From positions 1-45,012 of the forward strand of contig JAGXGP010000128.1 of the NCBI GenBank assembly GCA_024636775.1: a stretch of 45,012 nt of DNA. The letters are read 5' to 3'. Below are positions 38,974 to 45,012 of the stretch, one piece after another (position 1 is the first letter of the stretch; every line of letters starts with the position of its first letter). The position numbers were made by a program, and so were the translations under genes. A model generated the notes under the pieces. That model did no database searches. It was given only the letters and a program-made list of their open reading frames with translations, and was not told the DNA's origin. This stretch comes from Hydrogenophilales bacterium (GTDB lineage Bacteria > Pseudomonadota > Gammaproteobacteria > Burkholderiales > Thiobacillaceae).

Positions 38974-41090
38974 GTCGTGATACGTCGGTAAATGTCGGTG
39001 ACTTTCACCGGTAATTGTCTCACGTCATCCAGAATGATGTAACGCGCCGCGCCGTACATGTGCGGGAGATAGTCGCGGGCTTCGCGATCGAGCGTGATGC
39101 AAAAAGGGTGAATCCCGGTGCGGCTGGCCTCCATCAATGCCATCCGTGTGTCCTCGACGCCATAGACGCCGCGATACACATCGAAATAATCATCCGGTCG
39201 GCCATCTGACAACGTGACCAGCACGCGGGTCTTGGCTTCCACCTTGTTCAGCAGCTTGGTCATGTGGCGCAAGGCAAAGCCCATGCGTGTGTACTCCTGC
39301 GGCCGGATGCCCGAGATGCGTGCTTTCACCTCGTCGTCGTAGCGATCGTCGAAGGTCTTGATGCGAAACAGTTCGCAGCGCTTGCGTGTGGTCCCCGAAA
39401 AGCCATAGATGGCATAGCGGTCACCCAGCAATTCCAGTGCTTCACACAGCAGGATCAGCGCCTCGCGCTCGGCTTCGTTGATCCAGCCCTTGGTGGAGCC
39501 GCTCATGTCGACCAGAAAGGCAACGGCGATGTTGCGTTCGGCGCGGTGCGTGCGCATGAACAGCCGGTCGCTCATCTCGCTGCCATCGCGTGCGTCGGCC
39601 AAGGCTTCGATCAGGGCATCGAGGTCGATTTCGTCACCCTGGGTTTGGCGTTTTTCGAGGCGATTTTCATCACGTAGTGCTTCAAACTTTTTGCGCAGGT
39701 GTCTGACCAGGCCAGCATGTTTGCCGAGGGTGTCACGATAAAAGTCGTCGTAGACCGGAGTGACGGGCTTTTCCCGCATCACGCACCAGTTCTTGCGGTA
39801 GTGCTGGCGGCCGTGATCCCACTCCGGATACAGTTCAGCGCCTTTCTCGTGGTATGTGCCTTGCCAGACCGAGTCGGTGTCTTCGGGTTGATCAAAGACC
39901 CGATTCGGATCGTATTCGCCGTCGCCTGCCGGCGTCAGGTAGTCAGGAGGGATTTCGCCAAAATCCAGGTAAACCGAGGTGAGCAGTTGCTTGACGCCGT
40001 CGGGCGGCGCGATGGGCGCGTCGTCCAGGGTGATGTCGAAATCGAGCTGGCCGTTTTCGTCGCGCGGCTCCACGTTCAACTCGGGTGGGGTATCGGGTGC
40101 CTCCGGCGCCTCAGCTTGATTGGCCTGGTGTTCGTCCAGCAGTTCGGCCAGTTTGATGCGCAGTCGAGCCTTCTCAATGTCTAGCCGGGCGGCTCGGGCG
40201 GCGGCAATCGCTTCCGGGCGCAGGCAGCCCTGGTCGCTCCACTGTGGACAGTCTGCGTCTTCATAGGCGGCAGCTAATAGCGCCAGGCTGTCATCCAGTG
40301 TGGCCTCGCGGGTCGACAATGTCACCTCATAGGGCTGCCAGCTTGCGGGCAGAGCGGGGTCGAGTTGGCTACGCAATCGCTGCATTTGGCGATGCAGGCC
40401 CGGCAACTCACGTGCGATATGTGCGCTGAGTCGCAGGATTTCCAATGCGTAAAGCCGGTTCAGGGCACGTTCGGGGTCGGCGTAGCTGGCAGCGATGGCG
40501 GCATGGTCGATGCGCAGACTGCCAAAGCGGGTTTGCGCCCACAGCAGCGCGACGGTGATTTTGGCGAGCTGGAAATTGTCGTCCAGGTCCGGCAGGGTCG
40601 CGATCAGCGGCGGCAACACGATGCGTTCGCCATCGGTCCAGGCCGCATCGCCTTCTTCGAGTTTCAGTCGCCGGCCGGAGAGGCCGCAGACGAAGTTGCC
40701 GAGGATGGGCGCGATGTCCTCGAACAGCGCGCCTGCTGCATCGTGCTGGTGCTGCGCTTCGTCAAAGCTGTCGACCTGCTCCATGATCCTGAGCGCGTTC
40801 TGCAGGCCCGTGCGGTCGAACACGTCGCAGGTGTGTATCGCCCAGGCTTCGAGCAAGCGCCGTTCCATACGCGGTAACAGGGCAGGGGCGCGGCGCCCGA
40901 ACTGCCAGGCCAGCGTGATGTGGGTGGACGCAATGCGGCGTATCCAGTTGAGGATGAAATCCTGCTCGTCGCGTGCGAGCAGGGTCAGCTCGGCAGCGAG
41001 TTCCTCGACCTTGAAATAAGTGAATTCGGTTTCCAGCCAGACGTGGAGGTTTTTCTCCATGTCTGCGGCAGTAAGCGGCACCAACGCCAT
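38970..41090 (-). CDS. cbbO: CbbO/NorD-type von Willebrand factor A protein
   Basis: The 706-residue protein ends in a VWA domain with the MIDAS metal site DMSGSTKGW (residues about 515-523), the Thr in QEYTRMGF and the Asp in LSDGRPDDY. The long N-terminal part is alpha-helical, with an acidic linker in the middle. This layout is that of CbbO, which docks the CbbQ AAA+ ring on RuBisCO to remove inhibitory sugar phosphates; NorD, in nitric-oxide reductase operons, is the close alternative. The partner gene directly upstream looks like CbbQ, but no RuBisCO or nor genes are in the window, so which paralogue this is stays open. Confidence 0.85.
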
Positions 41091-41106
41091 GATTAAAACG
41101 ACGCCA

Positions 41107-41919
41107 TCAGAAGATGGAGGAGGAGAGTTCCTGGATCGCTTTCAGCATGTCTGGGTCGTCGGTGACCGCCTGAGCAACGGCAGCCTTGCAGGCAGTGACC
41201 GGGCTCACGCCATCAGAAATCAGCTTGCCTGCATGCACCAGCAAACGGGTGGACGCACCTTCCTCCAGGCCACTGCCTTTCAGGTTGCGCGTCATTTGCG
41301 CAAAGCGCACCAGGTTGTCGGCGACGGCCTCCGAGACACCTGATTCGGTGGCAACAATCCGGCGCTCAAGCGTAGCCGAAGGGTAGTCGAACTCCAGCGC
41401 AACAAAACGTTGCCGGGTCGATTGCTTCAAGTCCTTGAGCACGCTCTGGTAGCCAGGGTTATAAGAAATGGCGAGGCAGAATTCGGGCGGGGCTTCGACC
41501 GTTTGCCCGAGTTTTTCCATCGGCAGGGTGCGGCGATCGTCGGCCAGCGGGTGGATCACGACCATGGTGTCCTTGCGCGCTTCGACGATTTCATCCAGGT
41601 AGCAAATGCCACCACAGCGTACGGCGCGGGTGAGCGGGCCGTCGACCCACACGGTTTCGCCGCCTTTGACCAAATAGCGGCCCACCAGATCAGAAGCAGT
41701 GAGGTCGTCGTGGCACGATACCGTAATCAACGGGCGTTTCAGTCGCCACGCCATGTGTTCCATGAAGCGGGTCTTGCCGCAGCCGGTGGGGCCTTTTAAC
41801 AGAACGGGGATTTGTTGCCGGTAAGCGGCTTCGAACAATTGAATTTCCTCACCGACAGCTTCGTAATAGGGTTCGTTTTCGATGAGATGGTGCGCTGGAT
41901 CAAGGGTGCGTGCGTTCAT
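41107..41919 (-). CDS. cbbQ: CbbQ/NorQ-type MoxR AAA+ ATPase
   Basis: The 270-residue ATPase starts ATG 41919. Walker A is [19 protein letters not shown] (residues about 40-58), Walker B is [10 protein letters not shown], and the sensor region is [27 protein letters not shown] near the N-terminus and [14 protein letters not shown] match CbbQ closely. CbbQ rings with CbbO remodel RuBisCO using ATP. It lies 16 nt before cbbO and 23 nt after a DUF4124 gene. The pair next to aprA fits an autotrophic sulfur oxidiser. Confidence 0.9.
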   Translation of the reverse strand: MNARTLDPAHHLIENEPYYEAVGEEIQLFEAAYRQQIPVLLKGPTGCGKTRFMEHMAWRLKRPLITVSCHDDLTASDLVGRYLVKGGETVWVDGPLTRAVRCGGICYLDEIVEARKDTMVVIHPLADDRRTLPMEKLGQTVEAPPEFCLAISYNPGYQSVLKDLKQSTRQRFVALEFDYPSATLERRIVATESGVSEAVADNLVRFAQMTRNLKGSGLEEGASTRLLVHAGKLISDGVSPVTACKAAVAQAVTDDPDMLKAIQELSSSIF

Positions 41920-41942
41920 GGAGACGGGTTCAGGATGACTTG

Positions 41943-42410
41943 TTAGAAGCAGCTGGATTGCTGTTTTTGTCGTTCGAGGTCGCGGACTTCCTCATTCCAT
42001 TTGTTCATTTGCTTCAGGGTGTAACCCTTTCGTCGCGCCTGATCCATTTTGTCCAGTACACGGCCCAATGTATTGGACAAGGTGTCGCATTTGTTTGCGC
42101 TGCCGTTCTGGGTGGGTTTTCCGGAGCTACTCTGCAATTTGAGGTGTTGGGTATCAGGCGCGGGGCCGGGTTCATTTTTTGAGACAGCTGGCTGGGTCGC
42201 TTCCATCTGAACAGGAACCACGCGCGGCCGATCCGGTATCGGCGCAGGATCGATATCGATTTTTTTCACTTCTTGCGCTTTGCTACATGGCTTGTTGGAA
42301 TAGGTAACCGCACCCTGCGCGTCGATGCATTTGTTTAGTGTTGCTTGCGCAGTCGCAATGGCCGGACACAGCGAAATCAACGTGAGCAGGACGAACGCAG
42401 GAAGGTGCAT
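41943..42410 (-). CDS. secreted DUF4124-domain protein
   Basis: I start at ATG 42410 ([19 protein letters not shown]), a signal peptide; the track start at 42566 reads through the upstream gene. The mature protein begins with [16 protein letters not shown], the DUF4124 motif with two Cys, followed by a Pro-rich spacer and a helical, charged C-terminal part. It should be periplasmic. DUF4124 has no known activity. It sits 4 nt after ykgJ and 23 nt before cbbQ and shares their transcript. Confidence 0.8.
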   Translation of the reverse strand: MHLPAFVLLTLISLCPAIATAQATLNKCIDAQGAVTYSNKPCSKAQEVKKIDIDPAPIPDRPRVVPVQMEATQPAVSKNEPGPAPDTQHLKLQSSSGKPTQNGSANKCDTLSNTLGRVLDKMDQARRKGYTLKQMNKWNEEVRDLERQKQQSSCF

Positions 42411-42414
42411 AGGG

Positions 42415-43326
42415 TCAGTTCTCGTTAGAGTATTTATCGTCTTCGATTTCCATTTTTTTCTGGAATTCGGCTTCTTGATTCTGCCCGGCCATCGCACGCT
42501 TGCGTTCCAGACGCTTTTCATAGGCGCCTGGATGTTGCTCAATGAAGTCTTCACCAAATAGTGCATGGCGCAGAAAGTTCAGGCCAAAGTCGAGCAAGGC
42601 CTCGTCATCGGCAATCAGCAGCGCCATGACTTCAACCGGGATGTTGTAGGTTTCGTTGAAGCTCGGGCTCATGATGAATGCACGAAAGCGATCCATGTCG
42701 TAGCTGGCCATGAAAAACAGCTGGTTGGACACGGGGGTGGGCTTGCCGATGGAGGGACCCGCTGACTTGCGCTTAACGATCAGCTGGCGCCAGGCGTGTG
42801 CCTTTTCGTCGTACTCGACTACACCCTGTTCGGTGCGGTATTGCTCAATGGTTTGGGTTTTGTCTTCCAGATGACCCAGGCAGTGCTTTTCTTTGACCAT
42901 GGCGTAGGCGCTGCGATCAACGTATTCATCGGAGCGGCGCATGGTCAGCAAGGCGACTGGGTAGTAACGGCATGCAGTGGGTCGGTCTTCGTAGACTCCA
43001 CAGCCTTCCGGGGTCATGAACTGGCATGCCGTGCCTTCGTCAACCGGCTTCAGCTTCACACCGGGCATACCATCCTTGTCCATCTCAAAAGGGGTTGAAT
43101 ACTGTTTGAGAAATTCACCAGACGGCATGTCCAGTCGTTTTTTCAGACGCAGGATATCGTAGGGCGTCAGCGGGATATCGATATTGCTGCAACATGCATT
43201 CCAGCATTTGACGTTGCGATGACAACGGAACTGGAATGAGGTGTTGTCTCCCAGCATATTGGGTTTGACCGGGCTGCCCGCAAACGGGGAGTCGTTGATC
43301 ATGTCTTTGAAATCTTGTTCGTTCAT
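42415..43326 (-). CDS. ykgJ: YkgJ family zinc/iron-chelating cysteine-cluster protein
   Basis: The 303-residue protein has the cysteine cluster FRCHRNVKCWNACCSNIDI near residues 33-51 and EGCGVYEDRPTACRYYPVA around 107-125, as in YkgJ-type proteins thought to bind zinc or an iron-sulfur cluster. The C-terminal part is long and charged (KRKRAMAGQNQEAEFQKK type). It has no signal peptide. It is the first gene of the minus-strand operon with the DUF4124 and cbbQO genes; the relation to RuBisCO activation is unclear. A 9-bp inverted repeat lies upstream. Confidence 0.85.
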   Translation of the reverse strand: MNEQDFKDMINDSPFAGSPVKPNMLGDNTSFQFRCHRNVKCWNACCSNIDIPLTPYDILRLKKRLDMPSGEFLKQYSTPFEMDKDGMPGVKLKPVDEGTACQFMTPEGCGVYEDRPTACRYYPVALLTMRRSDEYVDRSAYAMVKEKHCLGHLEDKTQTIEQYRTEQGVVEYDEKAHAWRQLIVKRKSAGPSIGKPTPVSNQLFFMASYDMDRFRAFIMSPSFNETYNIPVEVMALLIADDEALLDFGLNFLRHALFGEDFIEQHPGAYEKRLERKRAMAGQNQEAEFQKKMEIEDDKYSNEN

Positions 43327-43371
43327 TTCTTGCTACCTTCCGGGGCGAACCCCTCAATTCATTAACACACA

Positions 43372-43420
43372 GTCGAAAGCATTGTTTCTGATCCAGAACG
43401 CTAGAGTACGCGCTTTCGAC
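43372..43420. repeat. 9-bp inverted repeat upstream of ykgJ
   Basis: GTCGAAAGC (43372-43380) and GCTTTCGAC (43412-43420) are perfect complements 31 nt apart, in the region that should hold the ykgJ-cbbQO promoter. They could be paired sites of a dimeric regulator. Confidence 0.4.
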
Positions 43421-43461
43421 AGGATGCTAAACCTTGTTGCGCTTGCTGTTTAATGGGGTGT

Positions 43462-43490
43462 AAAAAAACCGGGCGCCCGAAGGCGCCCGG
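43462..43490 (-). terminator. intrinsic terminator of aprA
   Basis: On the minus strand CCGGGCGCC-TTCG-GGCGCCCGG is followed by TTTTTTT, a very strong 9-bp GC-rich stem with UUCG loop, 23 nt after the aprA stop. Confidence 0.95.
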
Positions 43491-43512
43491 AGTTCACTGG
43501 CTGACTAACGAA

Positions 43513-45012
43513 TTAGTGAGCAGCGGGCTTGAACAGCTTGGACTTGTCGACAATATCCACGTGGGCGCGCTTGAAGCAGTTCCACTGTTTGGAGGTCTTG
43601 TCGTAGACCGAGTTCACGAAGCAATGCCAATTCTCTTCATCGACAAAGTTCTTGTCCATGCGGTAGTAGAAGCCGGGGTAACGACTTTCCTGACGGAACT
43701 GGATGTGCTTCATGTGGGCTTCCGCCGTAAGGATACGGTGGTAGTTTTCCCAGGCGCGGAGCAGTTCGTGCAGGTCTTTTGCACGCATCTTCTCAGCGTC
43801 TTCTTTCAGCATGTTCAACTTCTCTTCAGCCACGCCCAGCATGTTTGCATTGGTGGTGTAGTAAGTCGCCACGCCCGCCACATACTCGTCCATGATCTTC
43901 TGCAAACGGAACTGCAGCATCTTGGGCGTGATGTAGTTGGGGTTCACATCAATAGCGGTGGTGTAATCCTTGTGCTCCAGGAAGGTACGCACCGGCTTGT
44001 AGATATCTTCCACTAGTTGCTCGACAGAGGTGTCGAGTTCGGGCTTCATGTCTTTGTTGTCAATGCAGTACTTGACCATGGATTTGGCGCACATGCGGCC
44101 TTCGGCGTGTGAGCCGGAGGAGAACTTGTGGCCGGATGCGCCCACGCCGTCGCCGGCGGTGAACAGACCCTTGACCGTGGTCATCGAGCGATAGCCCCAG
44201 CTCCAGCCCGAGGGCAGGTGTGCCGGAATCTTGTCCTTGTCTGCATGATCTTCCGAGGTCGGCGCGCCTACATCGGTCGGACCCGACACCCAGATGCCAC
44301 AGCAACCGGAGTGTGAACCCAGCAGGTAGGGCTCGGTCGGCATGAGTTCGGAGTTTTTCTTCTCCGGTTCGATGTTCTCGCCCACCCAGATACCACACTG
44401 GCCGACGCACATGTCGAGGAAGTCTTCCCACGCTTCTGCTTCCAGGTGCTTCACTTCGCGCGGGGTCAGGGTCTCGCGCAGTTTGGCGAGAGCGGTCACG
44501 GTGTCCATGTAGATGGGGCCGCGGCCTTCCTTCATTTCCTTCAGCATCAGGTGGTTACGCAGACACGATGCGGGAACGGCAGCCTGCCCGTAGGGCGGGT
44601 AGTCGTTCAGCAGTTCCTTGTTTTTCACCATGTAGACTTCGCCGTACGCGTTCACAGCTTGCGCTTTGAACAGCAGGAACCATGCGCCAACCGGGCCGTA
44701 ACCGTCTTTGAAACGGGCGGGCACGAAGCGGTTTTCCATCATGGTCAGCTCGGCGCCAGCTTCAGCAGCCATCGCGTAGGTCGAACCTGCGTTCCACACC
44801 GGGTACCAGGCACGGCCGGTACCTTCACCGACGGAGCGCGGACGGAAGATGTTCACGCAACCACCGGCGGCCAGCAGGATGGCCTTGGCCTTGTAGACGA
44901 CAACCTTGTGGTCGCGGGTCGAGAAGCCGACTGCACCGGCGATGCGGCTCGGGTCGTTCTTGTCGTTGACCAGCTTGACGATGAAGATGCGCTCTTCGAT
45001 GCGGTCCATGCC
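43513..45012 (-). CDS. aprA: adenylylsulfate reductase alpha subunit, partial
   Basis: The visible 499 codons are the C-terminal part; the frame is open at the right edge and about 130 N-terminal residues with the first FAD motif lie outside, so the track Met at 45009 is internal. AprA is the FAD subunit that interconverts APS and sulfite plus AMP; in sulfur oxidisers it works toward APS. Characteristic blocks are ILLAAGGCVNIFRPRSVGEG, TMMENRFVPARFKDGYGPVG, SGCCGIWVSGPTDVG and TAGDGVGASGHKFSSGSHAE, which line the FAD and substrate sites. In a sulfur oxidiser aprB would lie upstream, beyond the window. Its strong terminator ends the transcript before ykgJ. Confidence 0.97.
   Translation of the reverse strand, partial: GMDRIEERIFIVKLVNDKNDPSRIAGAVGFSTRDHKVVVYKAKAILLAAGGCVNIFRPRSVGEGTGRAWYPVWNAGSTYAMAAEAGAELTMMENRFVPARFKDGYGPVGAWFLLFKAQAVNAYGEVYMVKNKELLNDYPPYGQAAVPASCLRNHLMLKEMKEGRGPIYMDTVTALAKLRETLTPREVKHLEAEAWEDFLDMCVGQCGIWVGENIEPEKKNSELMPTEPYLLGSHSGCCGIWVSGPTDVGAPTSEDHADKDKIPAHLPSGWSWGYRSMTTVKGLFTAGDGVGASGHKFSSGSHAEGRMCAKSMVKYCIDNKDMKPELDTSVEQLVEDIYKPVRTFLEHKDYTTAIDVNPNYITPKMLQFRLQKIMDEYVAGVATYYTTNANMLGVAEEKLNMLKEDAEKMRAKDLHELLRAWENYHRILTAEAHMKHIQFRQESRYPGFYYRMDKNFVDEENWHCFVNSVYDKTSKQWNCFKRAHVDIVDKSKLFKPAAH

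Overview
The window looks like part of a betaproteobacterial chromosome, most likely from a chemolithoautotrophic sulfur oxidiser of the Thiobacillus/Sulfuricella type. The main evidence is a dissimilatory adenylylsulfate reductase alpha subunit (aprA, cut by the right edge), a CbbQ/CbbO-type RuBisCO activase pair, an EarP/EF-P(Arg32) pair, a TauE/SafE exporter and the rluE-nudJ-mnmA block divergent from icd. No database search was possible; all assignments come from reading motifs, lengths and gene order.

Layout. (1) 1-3.6 kb: a probable light/B12-responsive stress module. A MerR-type regulator with a cobalamin domain (LitR/CarH-like) and a lipocalin lipoprotein diverge from a small secreted ORF, a periplasmic glutathione peroxidase and an FAD oxidoreductase (cut by the left edge). 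Both divergent start codons carry the same 13-bp sequence. (2) 3.6-19.3 kb: mostly housekeeping genes: cbiX/sirB, glnS, mnmA, nudJ, rluE, icd, a DUF305 membrane protein, a cold-shock protein, earP, efp, dnaE, acyP, metG and a DUF924 gene. A candidate CU-rich small RNA lies between dnaE and acyP. (3) 19.4-25.5 kb: an accessory island with a DUF2971 gene divergent from a 1633-residue Mrr-nuclease/NACHT/helical-repeat protein, which has the architecture of antiviral STAND NTPases. (4) 25.4-31.7 kb: TauE/SafE exporter, twin-CDGSH iron-sulfur protein, BCCT transporter, outer-membrane porin and an MFS transporter. (5) 31.78-35.71 kb: a compact 3.88-kb integrative element flanked by perfect 47-bp direct repeats of the 3' half of tRNA-Pro(CGG). 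It carries a PEP-CTERM protein gene, a 101-nt hairpin, a rolling-circle-type Rep gene (Rep_trans/RstA-like) with strong hairpins inside its 5' end, an AlpA-like HTH gene and an intact tyrosine integrase. There are no virion genes, so it resembles an inovirus satellite or an integrated plasmid. (6) 35.8-38.7 kb: ispB divergent from rplU-rpmA-obgE. (7) 38.7-43.3 kb: a tight minus-strand operon ykgJ - DUF4124 - cbbQ - cbbO - 92-residue unknown ORF, then aprA with its terminator.

Best leads for new biology: the tRNA-Pro satellite-like element with its hairpins, the Mrr-NACHT locus with its DUF2971 neighbour, the short ORF translationally coupled to cbbO, the twin operator/start-codon elements of the LitR module, and the candidate anti-Shine-Dalgarno small RNA after dnaE.
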